Shown: piece by piece, positions 8,991 through 17,626 of the stretch
Position numbering within the stretch: the stretch's first letter is position 1
Layout: every line of letters begins with the position of its first letter
Source of the DNA: Clostridia bacterium
GTDB lineage: Bacteria; Bacillota; Clostridia; Oscillospirales; CAG-272
NCBI GenBank assembly: GCA_024405755.1
Contig: JAKSOD010000006.1
Coordinates: 1 to 63,727, forward strand
Direction of reading: 5' to 3'
DNA: 63,727 nucleotides
The notes under the pieces: model-generated
What the model saw: the letters and a program-made list of their open reading frames with translations, nothing else
Database searches by the model: none
Told to the model about the DNA's origin: nothing
Made by a program: the position numbers and the translations under genes

Positions 8991-10376
8991 ATGATCAAGG
9001 AATACAAGACCATTGAGGAGGTTGCCGGTCCTCTTATGCTCGTGCGCAGGGTAGAAGGCGTAAAATATGACGAACTCGGCGAGATCGTAATGCCCGACGG
9101 CACGGTGAGACGGTGCCGTGTGCTTGAAGTAAACGGAAATGACGTTCTGGTTCAGTTATTTGAGTCCTCTGCGGGTATCAATCTGTCACAGAGCAAGGTC
9201 AGATTTACCGGACACGGCGTTGAACTCGCGGTGTCACCCGATATGCTCGGTAGAGTTTTCAACGGAATGGGAGAAGCAATTGACGGAGGCGCAGGACTGA
9301 TTCCGGAGAAGTACTGCGATATCAACGGAACTCCGATCAACCCCGCCGCGAGATACTATCCCTCGGAGTTCGTTCAGACGGGAATTTCAACGATCGACGG
9401 ACTGAACACCCTTGTCCGGGGACAAAAACTGCCGATCTTTTCAGGATCGGGACTTCCTCACGCAAATCTCGCGGCACAGATCGCGCGTCAGGCAAAAGTC
9501 CTTGGCGGTGATTCATCAAATTTTGCCGTAGTATTTGCCGCTGTCGGAATTACGTTTGAAGAAGCAGACTTCTTCATCAGCGATTTCAAACGTACGGGAG
9601 CGATCGGACGAACCGTGCTTTTCATCAACCTTGCGTCGGACCCGGCGATAGAACGTATTTCAACTCCGCGAATGGCACTGACAGCCGCCGAATATCTTGC
9701 TTTCGACCTGAATATGCATGTTCTTGTCATAATTACGGACATCACCAATTATGCGGAGGCACTGCGTGAAGTTTCCGCAGCCCGCCGGGAAGTACCGGGA
9801 CGCCGGGGATATCCGGGATATATGTATACTGACCTTGCGTCGCTTTACGAGAGGGCGGGACGAAAAATGGGATCGGAAGGTTCGATCACAATGATTCCGA
9901 TACTCACCATGCCGGAAGACGACAAGACTCACCCGATCCCCGACCTTACGGGATATATCACAGAGGGACAGATAATTTTGTCACGAGAAATGTACCGAAA
10001 AGGCTATATGCCTCCGGTAGACGTTCTTCCGTCGCTCTCCCGTCTGAAAGATAAGGGGATCGGAGCGGGAAAGACGCGTGAGGATCACGCGGGAGTAATG
10101 AATCAACTGTTTTCAAGTTATGCCCGCGGAAAAGAAGCAAAGGAACTTATGGTCGTTTTGGGAGAGGCTGCACTTACGCCGATCGAAAGACTATATGCAA
10201 AGTTTTCCGATGCTTTTGAGGCGGAATATATCAATCAGGGTTTTTACGAGAATCGAACGATCGAAGAGACGCTTGATCTCGGGTGGAAACTGCTGTCGAT
10301 CCTGCCGAAGAGCGAAATGAAGCGAATAAAGCCGCAGTTCGTTGAGAAGTATTGGCCGCAAAAGGACGAAAACTGA
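8991..10376 (+). CDS. ntpB: V-type ATPase regulatory subunit B
   Basis: A 461-residue subunit starting [27 protein letters not shown]. In place of a Walker A loop it has the non-catalytic sequence [15 protein letters not shown]. The motif [33 protein letters not shown] marks subunit B. The strong site AAGGAGG precedes ATG, 12 bases after ntpA ends. Confidence 0.97.
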   Translation: MIKEYKTIEEVAGPLMLVRRVEGVKYDELGEIVMPDGTVRRCRVLEVNGNDVLVQLFESSAGINLSQSKVRFTGHGVELAVSPDMLGRVFNGMGEAIDGGAGLIPEKYCDINGTPINPAARYYPSEFVQTGISTIDGLNTLVRGQKLPIFSGSGLPHANLAAQIARQAKVLGGDSSNFAVVFAAVGITFEEADFFISDFKRTGAIGRTVLFINLASDPAIERISTPRMALTAAEYLAFDLNMHVLVIITDITNYAEALREVSAARREVPGRRGYPGYMYTDLASLYERAGRKMGSEGSITMIPILTMPEDDKTHPIPDLTGYITEGQIILSREMYRKGYMPPVDVLPSLSRLKDKGIGAGKTREDHAGVMNQLFSSYARGKEAKELMVVLGEAALTPIERLYAKFSDAFEAEYINQGFYENRTIEETLDLGWKLLSILPKSEMKRIKPQFVEKYWPQKDEN

Positions 10377-10426
10377 CCGTACAGAGCGAAGGCATTTGAT
10401 AGAAAAACGATTTCCGGAGATTTGAA

Positions 10427-11092
10427 ATGGCACAGATACGGGTAAATCCCACTCGGATGGAACTCAAAAAACTGAAAAACAAATACGCCACATCACGCCG
10501 CGGTCATAAACTGCTGAAAGATAAGCGCGATGAACTGATGAAACGCTTTCTTGAAGTTGTCCGCGAAGACAGACGTGTCAGAGCTTCGGTGGAGGAGCGT
10601 CTGAGGGCGTACTATGCATCTTTCACTGCCGCAGGAGCAGTGGGTAATCCGAGGATACTTGAAGAAGCACTTCTTGCGCCTACGGGGGAAGCGGCGGTGA
10701 ACGTGGATCTGACGAATCTGATGAGCGTTGAAGTACCGAAATTTGACGGCGGTGATATTGAAGTGGGGATCAATTACGGACTTGCTTTTACACCGCCGGG
10801 ACTCGACGCGGCACTTGAAGAACTTTCAGATCTTGCGCGGGATATGGTAAAACTTGCCGAACTTGAAAAGACCGTGTCGCTGCTTGCAGCCGAGATAGAA
10901 CGTACACGCAGGCGGGTAAATGCACTCGAGTACATTCTTATGCCGGGATATCTTGATGCGATAAAATCTATATCAATGAAACTTGACGAAGATGAACGCG
11001 GCAGTCGTGCAAGACTCATGAAAGTCAAGGAAATGATGCTTGAAGAGCAGATGAAGCAGAAACGCACCGAGATGTTCGGTGAAGAAGACTAA
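10427..11092 (+). CDS. ntpD: V-type ATPase central shaft subunit D
   Basis: A 221-residue coiled-coil shaft protein. The N terminus IRVNPTRMELKKLKNKYATSRRGHKLLKDKRDEL and the C-terminal helix RRRVNALEYILMPGYLDAIKSI are the family signatures. It rotates inside the A3B3 head. It is the last gene of the operon and is followed by a strong terminator at 11103-11140. The E. hirae genes ntpH and ntpJ have no counterpart here. Confidence 0.94.
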   Translation: MAQIRVNPTRMELKKLKNKYATSRRGHKLLKDKRDELMKRFLEVVREDRRVRASVEERLRAYYASFTAAGAVGNPRILEEALLAPTGEAAVNVDLTNLMSVEVPKFDGGDIEVGINYGLAFTPPGLDAALEELSDLARDMVKLAELEKTVSLLAAEIERTRRRVNALEYILMPGYLDAIKSISMKLDEDERGSRARLMKVKEMMLEEQMKQKRTEMFGEED

Positions 11093-11102
11093 TAAAACGC
11101 GA

Positions 11103-11140
11103 TAAAAAAACATCCTTTCTTTACGAAAGGATGTTTTTTG
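11103..11140. terminator. Bidirectional terminator between ntpD and the M23 peptidase gene
   Basis: A ten-base-pair stem (ACATCCTTTC at 11110-11119, GAAAGGATGT at 11125-11134) is flanked by seven A residues to the left and TTTTTT to the right. It can therefore end transcription from both converging genes. Confidence 0.88.
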
Positions 11141-11154
11141 TATCGTGGGAAATA

Positions 11155-12822
11155 TTATTCAAAATTTGCGAAAACCACGCCGTTTGCCCAGATGTCGTAC
11201 GGAGCCACGGGAATATCGTATACCGTCACACCAACGTGCACACGACCGGGTTCTGTAAGTCCTGTGTCTCCGCTCTTTCCGACAGACTGAGCCTTTGTGA
11301 CAATATCTCCGACGGAAACGGAGAGTTCGCTCAGGTGAGCATACCACGTTTTGAGTCCGAAGCCGTGGTCGATCACGACAAAGTTGCCGAGGATATCACA
11401 ACTGCCGGCGAAAACGACTTTTCCGCTGTTCATTGCGGGAATCTCAACTCCTGCGGATACCGCAAAGTCAATTCCGGAATGTTCGTATGTCTTTCCGGAA
11501 CTGTTTTTCAGAGTGATAAAACGCCCGAAACCTGCTTTGATTGCCGCACCCTTTGCAGTAAGGACACCGGCAGTCTCATAGTTGAGGAATTTGTCGGAGA
11601 AGTATTTGACGTTTTCGGAAGATGAACATATGGATTTTAAAAGATCGTTGTATTCTTTGATATCGGAGTCGGTGTAGAGCGTATCGACACGTTCTTTGGA
11701 TACGGCACTTGTACCGGATTTGTATCCGTACCGGTAGTCTTCCACGAGCAGGGAAAGATTCTCGCTGCTGACACCGTAGGAAACGGTGAAGACGTAAGTG
11801 CCTTTTTCAAGTCCGTAACTGATCGGGATCAGTGCATGGGCACTCTCATTTCCGTCTGTGGTATCGGCATAAAACACGGGAGTGTAGTTCAGTTTGTGAT
11901 CGCAGGTGATCGTGATTGCTGACGGATCGGAAACATTTAAAACGGAAATTACGGCGAATTCGCCCTGATAGATCGCACTTCGGCTGAGTTTAAATACCGC
12001 AGGAGCAGAAACAAAAACGGAGTAACTGTAAGATGCAGTACCGTAATACTGACTTCCTGCTTCCTGTGCCCACTGAGCAGAAACTTCAAATCTGTACGTG
12101 GTGTTGCGTGCGGGATTGAGGGCAGAGAGCTGATCATACCTTCCGTCCCATACGGGCGTTGTGCTGTTTCCCGCGTAAACTTTCAGCGTGCATGCGCTCG
12201 GCTCAATATCAAAGGAGGGGGCAAGTACGTTTCCTACGTCGGTAAGGACAACGGGATCTTTGTTTTCCTCGACGTGTTCCTGGAAAGTGTTTCCGGTAAC
12301 GAGGTAATTCCATTTGAGTACGGCAGGTTTGATCTCGACGTTATCCGCGACGGTCATTGTGGGGGGAGTAGCATTGCGGTAGAGGTAGATAGAGAGTCCT
12401 GTGCCGAGGAAAGCCTTAGCTGACGAAGAGGAAATACGGAAATTATTTCCGGACCCGTCAGTGTAGTAGCAAGATGATGAATCGGTTGAGAAATAGTATT
12501 TATAAGAAATCTCCTCATCTCCCGTCACGAATGTCGCAAGCAGGAAAGCAGTGCCCGAAATGTTTTCGGGCAGAGAAGCAACGGAAGAACCGCCGGAGTT
12601 AATGGATTTGAAAAGTGGGATCAGATTCTGAGTGTCATTCTTCGAAGTAGCCGTAGTTACTCTTCCGTCGGGGTCTTTTATTGTAAGCATGGTTGCATCC
12701 ACATTCTGCGGATTTTCTTTTGTGGTGTGGTAGTTTGCTATCGCAATATAAGTCGGTGTAAACAAAACTATCAGTGCCAGCAAAAGAATAAAGAATTTCT
12801 TGAAATCAATATTCAGATTCAT
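11155..12822 (-). CDS. Membrane-anchored M23-family (LytM-like) protein with altered active site
   Basis: A 555-residue protein: one N-terminal membrane segment (FFILLLALIVLFTPTYIAIA), about 350 residues of extracellular beta-rich sequence, then a C-terminal M23 domain. The zinc ligands of HxxxD (H448, D452 in HSGIDF), the YAH histidine (H496) and the last His (H529) are present. The first His of the usual HxH pair is Arg527 (PGRVHVGV where LytM relatives have GxHLHFE). It may have reduced hydrolase activity or a scaffold role. The start at 12822 has GGAG nine bases upstream; an earlier ATG at 12867 lies too close to the promoter. Confidence 0.85.
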   Translation of the reverse strand: MNLNIDFKKFFILLLALIVLFTPTYIAIANYHTTKENPQNVDATMLTIKDPDGRVTTATSKNDTQNLIPLFKSINSGGSSVASLPENISGTAFLLATFVTGDEEISYKYYFSTDSSSCYYTDGSGNNFRISSSSAKAFLGTGLSIYLYRNATPPTMTVADNVEIKPAVLKWNYLVTGNTFQEHVEENKDPVVLTDVGNVLAPSFDIEPSACTLKVYAGNSTTPVWDGRYDQLSALNPARNTTYRFEVSAQWAQEAGSQYYGTASYSYSVFVSAPAVFKLSRSAIYQGEFAVISVLNVSDPSAITITCDHKLNYTPVFYADTTDGNESAHALIPISYGLEKGTYVFTVSYGVSSENLSLLVEDYRYGYKSGTSAVSKERVDTLYTDSDIKEYNDLLKSICSSSENVKYFSDKFLNYETAGVLTAKGAAIKAGFGRFITLKNSSGKTYEHSGIDFAVSAGVEIPAMNSGKVVFAGSCDILGNFVVIDHGFGLKTWYAHLSELSVSVGDIVTKAQSVGKSGDTGLTEPGRVHVGVTVYDIPVAPYDIWANGVVFANFE

Positions 12823-12876
12823 GGTGTTTTTCTCCGTCCTGTGTATGGTGAAAAATCTAACGTACATATTCTTTTA

Positions 12877-12905
12877 TATTATACAACATTTGTCTGCCGA
12901 GGTCA
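12877..12905 (-). promoter_or_regulatory. Promoter of the M23-family gene
   Basis: On the minus strand TTGACC (12905-12900) and TATAAT (12882-12877) are separated by 17 bases, about 55 bases upstream of the start at 12822. Confidence 0.7.
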
Positions 12906-12986
12906 AGGGGGAAGACGAAGTAAAATGCCGTGGAAAAAGAGAATTTGTCCGAAAAAGTCATTTCAGCGGCTGTGACGGGGAAAAAC

Positions 12987-13015
12987 TTGACAATGTCGTG
13001 GTATGGAAGTATAAT
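12987..13015 (+). promoter_or_regulatory. Promoter of cysK
   Basis: Consensus TTGACA (12987-12992), 17-base spacer, consensus TATAAT (13010-13015). The transcript would start close to the ribosome site, so there is no room for a T-box or SAM riboswitch leader. Confidence 0.8.
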
Positions 13016-13047
13016 AAAATAAAAAACAGACGAAAGGCGGATCGGAA

Positions 13048-13962
13048 ATGAGAGTATATGAATCAATGAGGAAACTTGTCGGCGGGACTCCTCTCCTGCA
13101 TACTTTGCCTCAACTCGGTGCTGCGCTGCTCTATAAACTTGAAAGTTTCAACCCTGCGGGAAGCGCGAAAGATCGCGCAGCAATCTTTATGCTTGACGAC
13201 GCGCTTGACCGCGGACGAATTCCACGTGAGGGCGGGGTGGTGATAGAACCAACGAGCGGAAACACGGGAATCGGACTTGCCGCCTACGGTGTTCCGATGG
13301 GACTGCGTGTCATTATCGTAATGCCCGACAGCATGAGTGCTGAGCGCATAGCGTTAATACGCGCGTATGGAGCTGAAATCGTACTGACTGACGGTAAAAA
13401 AGGAATGTCCGGTGCCATTGAAAAGGCAGAGGAACTCGCGCGTGAGATCCCGGGGTCATTTATTGCGTCTCAGTTTGATAATCCGGCAAATCCCGCTGCC
13501 CATTATGCCACGACGGGACCGGAGATATGGGAGGATACAGACGGGAAGGTAGACGTTCTTGTAGCAGGGATAGGAACGGGAGGCACACTCTGCGGATGTG
13601 CGGCGTATCTGAAAAAAAAGAATCCCGACATTGAAATCGTCGGATGCGAACCCGCGTCATCCCCGGTGATAACGGAGGGCAGATCGGGGGCGCATAAGAT
13701 TCAGGGAATAGGAGCGAATTTTATACCCGGGAACTATTCTTCCGCTCTTGTTGATCGCGTAATAACCGTAAGCGACGAAGATGCCATAGAGGAAACGGTA
13801 AGGATCGCCCGCCGGGAGGGACTTCTTGTCGGCATTTCATCCGGATGTGCGGCGTACTGTGCAAGAAAGATCGCAGAAGATCCAAAATATGCAGGCAAGA
13901 CCGTGGTTGCAATTCTTCCCGATACCGGTGAACATTATCTTTCCACCGGGATATTTTCATAA
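13048..13962 (+). CDS. cysK: Cysteine synthase (O-acetylserine sulfhydrylase)
   Basis: A 304-residue PLP enzyme that makes cysteine from O-acetylserine and sulfide. The PLP lysine is K41 in NPAGSAKDRA, the substrate loop EPTSGNTGIGLA follows, and the phosphate-binding loop is AGIGTGGTLCGC. The length is typical. No serine acetyltransferase gene lies beside it. A decayed fragment of a second cysK occurs 3.3 kb downstream (17288-17448). The AAAGGCGG site lies before ATG, and a terminator follows at 14007. Confidence 0.93.
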   Translation: MRVYESMRKLVGGTPLLHTLPQLGAALLYKLESFNPAGSAKDRAAIFMLDDALDRGRIPREGGVVIEPTSGNTGIGLAAYGVPMGLRVIIVMPDSMSAERIALIRAYGAEIVLTDGKKGMSGAIEKAEELAREIPGSFIASQFDNPANPAAHYATTGPEIWEDTDGKVDVLVAGIGTGGTLCGCAAYLKKKNPDIEIVGCEPASSPVITEGRSGAHKIQGIGANFIPGNYSSALVDRVITVSDEDAIEETVRIARREGLLVGISSGCAAYCARKIAEDPKYAGKTVVAILPDTGEHYLSTGIFS

Positions 13963-14006
13963 AAAAAGCCGATTTTGAGGTGTGTTCAAAAGGATAGCGG
14001 CAAATG

Positions 14007-14046
14007 GGATACGGTAAACATAAAAGGGTTTTGCCGTATCCTTTTG
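14007..14046 (+). terminator. cysK terminator
   Basis: GGATACGG (14007-14014) pairs with CCGTATCC (14034-14041), with further A/T pairs towards the loop, and the stem is followed by TTTTGT. Confidence 0.75.
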
Positions 14047-14071
14047 TAGTTATATTGATTATGCTATTCGT

Positions 14072-14106
14072 AAAAAAAGCAGACATGGATTTTAACCATG
14101 CCTGCT
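14072..14106 (-). terminator. Terminator of the leftward lipoprotein gene
   Basis: AGCAGACATGG (14078-14088) faces CCATGCCTGCT (14096-14106). Read leftwards the stem is followed by TTTTTTTA, a classic Rho-independent layout directly after the gene ending at 14114. Confidence 0.85.
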
Positions 14107-14113
14107 CAAAAAA

Positions 14114-15016
14114 TTATTTGGCGTTGAATTTTATTACATCTGTATCAACAATTGTTTTGTATGTATCAGAATTGAAGATATGGAATTTTAATTCAATCGT
14201 ATCTATACTTTTAATATCGTTTTCTTCAAGTGAACTTGAAAGAATGGTTATATCATCAATAGTGTATTTACCTTTATATACAGTAGAAGACAAGAGAGAT
14301 GTAACCATAAAACCGTTTATTGACATATCATTACACGACACAGTGATGTTTTGATCGGTATTATTTTCTATGAAAAGCAAAACGGATGAACCCCAGATTG
14401 TGCTTTCATCAACATATTTGCCAACAATGCGGATTCCATCTTTATTATATAATTCATATCCTGTATCGTTGACTTTCGTATCCATTGTGTCATATAGAGA
14501 GGTTTTTATAGTTGTACATTCAGCTTCATATACTGTGGTATATGAAGAACTGTCGTATACATAAAAGTAAACTTCAATTTGTCCGATATTCGTTATTCCG
14601 GCAGCTTCTAACGATGATGAAGACAAATAAAGGGTTTCATTTGCTTTTTTACCTGCGGCAACCTGACATGAAAACAATGATGAAACCATACAGTTGTTTA
14701 CAATAACTGCATGTGAACTCACAGAATAATCTTTATCGGAATTATTTTCAACCAATAGTTTTATGCCTGTTCCCCAGATGCTATCGTTTGTAATTGATTT
14801 TGCAGTAACTTTTATTCCGTCATGCTCAAAGCAAACCTGCTCGGTTATAGTAATATCTTTTTTGATGGGGTCCGAAGGTTTTGTTTCGGTTGGTGTGGTT
14901 TCATTTTCGGTGCTATTGCCAATTTGTTTAGTTTCGCTCGGATTGGTATCGAAAGTGCAGCTGCCTAACGAACATAACATAAGAATTGCGATAAGAATAG
15001 ATAAAATTTTTTTCAT
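14114..15016 (-). CDS. Lipoprotein with two tandem beta-sandwich-like repeats
   Basis: A 300-residue protein with signal peptide and lipobox (LCSLGSCTF), then a Thr/Ser/Glu-rich linker and two related units, about residues 62-172 and 190-297. Each unit has the order DGI.......S.WG..........N......V......NG.MV..L.S..V..GK, then SSSLE..I..I..IE..F. I know this pattern from many uncharacterised clostridial lipoproteins but no function. It follows the small membrane protein gene (15052-15423) and the kinase gene (15530-16579) on the same strand, possibly as one unit. Confidence 0.8.
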   Translation of the reverse strand: MKKILSILIAILMLCSLGSCTFDTNPSETKQIGNSTENETTPTETKPSDPIKKDITITEQVCFEHDGIKVTAKSITNDSIWGTGIKLLVENNSDKDYSVSSHAVIVNNCMVSSLFSCQVAAGKKANETLYLSSSSLEAAGITNIGQIEVYFYVYDSSSYTTVYEAECTTIKTSLYDTMDTKVNDTGYELYNKDGIRIVGKYVDESTIWGSSVLLFIENNTDQNITVSCNDMSINGFMVTSLLSSTVYKGKYTIDDITILSSSLEENDIKSIDTIELKFHIFNSDTYKTIVDTDVIKFNAK

Positions 15017-15051
15017 TTTTTATGTCCTTTCTTTTACCGGATGTCTGTGAG

Positions 15052-15423
15052 TCAAGTTTCGTTTCCGTTTTTATTATTTTTGCCTTTTGTCATAATACTG
15101 CCGATAATAAATACAACGGCAAAGATAAAACTCAGTATCGACCAAATTTTCAAGTCACCGTATGAACCGTAGTTTGATATGCCGATCAGTCCCCCGAGAG
15201 CATAAAAACCGCCGGATACAAAACCGCCAGCTATTCCTTTTCTTGTTGCAATGCCGACAATTCCGGCTGTTAGCATACAAAGGGCGAGGAATGCGCCGGA
15301 ACTCCCGCTTGTTTCACCGTTTCCTTCGAGTGAATTGCCTATTCCCGCCGCACACGATTGAAACAGAATTAATCCAAAAAGAACGATACTGATAATTCCG
15401 ATAACCAACTTTGCTGTTTTCAT
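15052..15423 (-). CDS. Small membrane protein of unknown function
   Basis: A 123-residue protein with four hydrophobic segments: about residues 5-27, 42-60, 64-85 and 92-112. It has a polar, glycine/serine-rich loop (NSLEGNGETSGSSGAF) after the first helix and a Lys/Asn-rich cytoplasmic tail. The arrangement resembles small DUF4064/TM2-like clostridial proteins, but I cannot assign a family. GGAGG precedes ATG. It lies 36 bases upstream of the repeat lipoprotein gene. Confidence 0.7.
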   Translation of the reverse strand: MKTAKLVIGIISIVLFGLILFQSCAAGIGNSLEGNGETSGSSGAFLALCMLTAGIVGIATRKGIAGGFVSGGFYALGGLIGISNYGSYGDLKIWSILSFIFAVVFIIGSIMTKGKNNKNGNET

Positions 15424-15529
15424 AACAAACCTCCTTATTAAACTGATTACAAAGATATTATACGGATTTTTTAAAAAAATTGTTATGCTGACAGAATAAC
15501 CTAAAAAAGGATTTTTAGGATATAATCAG

Positions 15530-16579
15530 TCAGGAATTGATAAGTCCAAAGATGATAAGTCCAAATAATATTGACATAATGCCTAAAAACGTATATACTA
15601 TTCTTTGATTTCTTTTGCTCGCACCGCAGGAAAAAGGTAGTCTGTTCCAGATATTGAGAAAGTTATTGAAGCAGAAATAAGGAACAGGAAAGCACAATAA
15701 CCACGAAATAGTAGTTTGAAAAAATGAGCCGTTCTTAACGGTTGAAAAAACAGCTATTGAAAAAATGATTGCGCAAAAATAGCCAATAATCGACAGTATT
15801 ACCACTAATGTGTTTTGACTTCTTATTCCGGGAATTTGTTTAATTACTCTGTCCATGGGACTGTCGCCCTGAAGTTTGTTATATATTGCTTCTTTCAGAT
15901 CATTAATGTTTTTATATCTGTGTCGTGAATCTATCTCGATACATTTATCAATTATTCTTCCGAGTGCCCCGTCAGCCTTTTGTTCACTTGGCAAGTATCC
16001 GGTCAACATAACATTAAGAAGCACCCCGACTGCATAAATATCTGTTTTTTCATCACTTTGAGAAAAGCCGAATTGTTCAGGTGCTGCGTAACCCGGCGTT
16101 CCGAGGATCGTTGTGTCCGCATTTTTGCTTTGAGAAAAACATCTTGCTATTCCAAAGTCAATTATCTTTGCATGACCGTCAGATGAGACAATGATATTAT
16201 TGGGGTTAATATCTCTATGTACATACCCTATTTTATGAATATCCGATAATCCGTCACAAATATTTGCAGCGATATTAACAGCCAAATCAGGATCCAGTGA
16301 TTTATGACTTTTAACCAAATCAGCAAGGGTATCACCGGAAATATATTCACGTACAACTTCGATATGATCTGCCTTTTCAACTATATAAAAAATTTTTGCA
16401 AGATGCGGATTATTTATTGACATAATTGCCTCATATGTTGGCTTGAAGGATAAATCAGCATCTTTAACAATATACAATTTATGCGTTGGTTCATAAATGC
16501 ACAATTTTGTCTGATTGTTAAATTGAGAAATTAGTTTGAGATTTTCATATATAAATGAATTTACAACTGAACTCGTCAT
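15530..16579 (-). CDS. Membrane-bound Ser/Thr protein kinase
   Basis: A 349-residue Hanks-type kinase. The catalytic loop is HRDINPNN, the metal-binding loop DFGIA and the activation segment GTPGYAAPEQF. The N-lobe is short and lacks a glycine-rich P-loop (GxGxxG), and VKDAD carries the presumed ATP-binding Lys. After the kinase domain (to about residue 245) come up to four hydrophobic segments and no PASTA domains, so the kinase is membrane-held but not a PrkC/StkP type. The start at 16579 has GGAGG eight bases upstream; an earlier ATG at 16603 does not. It is divergent from the HTH gene at 16631. Confidence 0.9.
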   Translation of the reverse strand: MTSSVVNSFIYENLKLISQFNNQTKLCIYEPTHKLYIVKDADLSFKPTYEAIMSINNPHLAKIFYIVEKADHIEVVREYISGDTLADLVKSHKSLDPDLAVNIAANICDGLSDIHKIGYVHRDINPNNIIVSSDGHAKIIDFGIARCFSQSKNADTTILGTPGYAAPEQFGFSQSDEKTDIYAVGVLLNVMLTGYLPSEQKADGALGRIIDKCIEIDSRHRYKNINDLKEAIYNKLQGDSPMDRVIKQIPGIRSQNTLVVILSIIGYFCAIIFSIAVFSTVKNGSFFQTTISWLLCFPVPYFCFNNFLNIWNRLPFSCGASKRNQRIVYTFLGIMSILFGLIIFGLINS

Positions 16580-16630
16580 TATGTAAGCCTCCATTGCAGG
16601 CACTACTTCTTAAGATAGGAAACTTTTTTG

Positions 16631-17059
16631 ATGAAAAAAACCACTCAAGAATTGATTGATATGATGAAAAAAAGTGATGATTATTGCGAATACAGAGAAG
16701 CTAACCGTGAAGAATTATCACAATCATTTATGAAAATAGACAGAGTGCTTGCTGTTTTGCTTAATGATAAATGTCTTAAAAAATCCGATGTCATTGCTCA
16801 ATCCGGAATAGAAGTACATTATGCATACCAAATTTTTTCCGGGGCAAAAGTGCCTTCTCGTGATAAGGTGGTAATGCTATGTTTCGGTTTTAAACTCTCT
16901 GCTGAAGAATCACAGCAGTTATTGAAAATTACGGGTTATCCGCAATTATATGGAAAGAATGAGCGCGACAATGCAATATTATTCGGATTGACAAAAGGTA
17001 TTGGAATAATTGATATGAATAATCTTTTATATGATCTGAACCTCGAAATATTAATATAA
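16631..17059 (+). CDS. Small helix-turn-helix (XRE-like) protein divergent from the kinase gene
   Basis: A 142-residue protein. Residues about 55-105 (KSDVIAQSGIEVHYAYQIFSGAKVPSRDKVVMLCFGF) fit a Cro/C1-type fold: helix, turn, recognition helix with YQIFSG in the usual place of Y..I..G, then KV..L. The N-terminal 35 residues are charged, with DYCEYREANRE. The C-terminal part ends with a DNAILFGLTKG segment seen in clostridial HTH proteins paired with kinases. It probably acts with the divergent kinase (possibly a substrate), which is inference. Confidence 0.78.
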   Translation: MKKTTQELIDMMKKSDDYCEYREANREELSQSFMKIDRVLAVLLNDKCLKKSDVIAQSGIEVHYAYQIFSGAKVPSRDKVVMLCFGFKLSAEESQQLLKITGYPQLYGKNERDNAILFGLTKGIGIIDMNNLLYDLNLEILI

Positions 17060-17106
17060 AAAGTGTGTCCCATTAAAAGACGCACCGAAAAAGTGCTGTC
17101 CCTCAT

Positions 17107-17215
17107 TGCTGCTACACAATGCTCTTCCACTTACGGGTATGAGTAAAGAAAGAAAACACCTTTTACCAAAGTATTTTCCCGTAAGTGAGAAATTTTATGC
17201 ATCTGTGTAGCAGCA
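17107..17215. repeat. 109-base imperfect inverted repeat, MITE or structured RNA
   Basis: The ends TGCTGCTACACA (17107-17118) and TGTGTAGCAGCA (17204-17215) are perfect inverted repeats. Further in, ATGC pairs with GCAT, and CACTTACGGG (from 17129) with CCCGTAAGTG (to 17187). The whole unit can form one long hairpin. It does not resemble the 180-base element. No second copy is in the window, so element and ncRNA cannot be told apart. Confidence 0.6.
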
Positions 17216-17287
17216 TATATTTTATCACAAACCAAAGATACTGTCAATTACTTGTGTGTTTTTTACAATAACAATCACTGTAATATT

Positions 17288-17448
17288 GCCATTGCAAAAC
17301 TACTTGTGAGATACAAATGTCATTTATTTGGTCTCGTCTTGATAATACTGATTACACTGTTTTCCGGATGAATATATACCGGAATGTTGACATTCTTATT
17401 GCAGGCGTAGGAAGTGGAAAAATATTCTGTATGTGCAACGACTTTTTT
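17288..17448 (+). pseudogene. Decayed cysteine synthase fragment
   Basis: In the frame from 17317 the translation SFIWSRLDN...VDILIAGVGSGKIFCMC aligns with CysK of this window (SFIASQFDN...VDVLVAGIGTGGTLCGC), including the C-x-C pair; EI just before also matches. Immediately upstream, in another frame, AIAKLLV matches AIEKAEEL, implying a frameshift. About eight residues are missing in the middle and the glycine loop is damaged. Both ends of the gene are gone: the right end is cut at the third MITE-like copy (17447-17626). This is a relic, not an expressed gene. Confidence 0.62.
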
Positions 17449-17626
17449 AAGGCAATACCGCACAAATCTGACGGTGCAGATGCGACGTCAGATTTTTCGT
17501 CAGACGATACAAAATGAGGAAGGAATAGTTTCTCTATTTCAACGAAATTTTGTGAAGTATGACGGAAAAGATGCAAGCATATGCGCTGTCAAGGCGTAAG
17601 CCGTGAATTGTGCGGTGTTGCCTTAA
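17447..17626 (-). mobile_element. Complete 180-base MITE-like element (copy 3, inverted)
   Basis: In reverse orientation to the copy at 1987-2166, with about 6 mismatches in 180. One mismatch falls in the right terminal repeat (GGTGTTGCC for GGTATTGCC). TTAA bounds it on both sides. Its left end cuts the cysK relic. Its right-hand TTAA provides the TAA stop codon of the leftward gene at 17623-18348. Confidence 0.88.

Noticed and set aside
17317..17517. Small rightward gene in the relic zone
   Set aside because: Its first part is the cysK remnant and its second part is the MITE-like element; there is no ribosome site.
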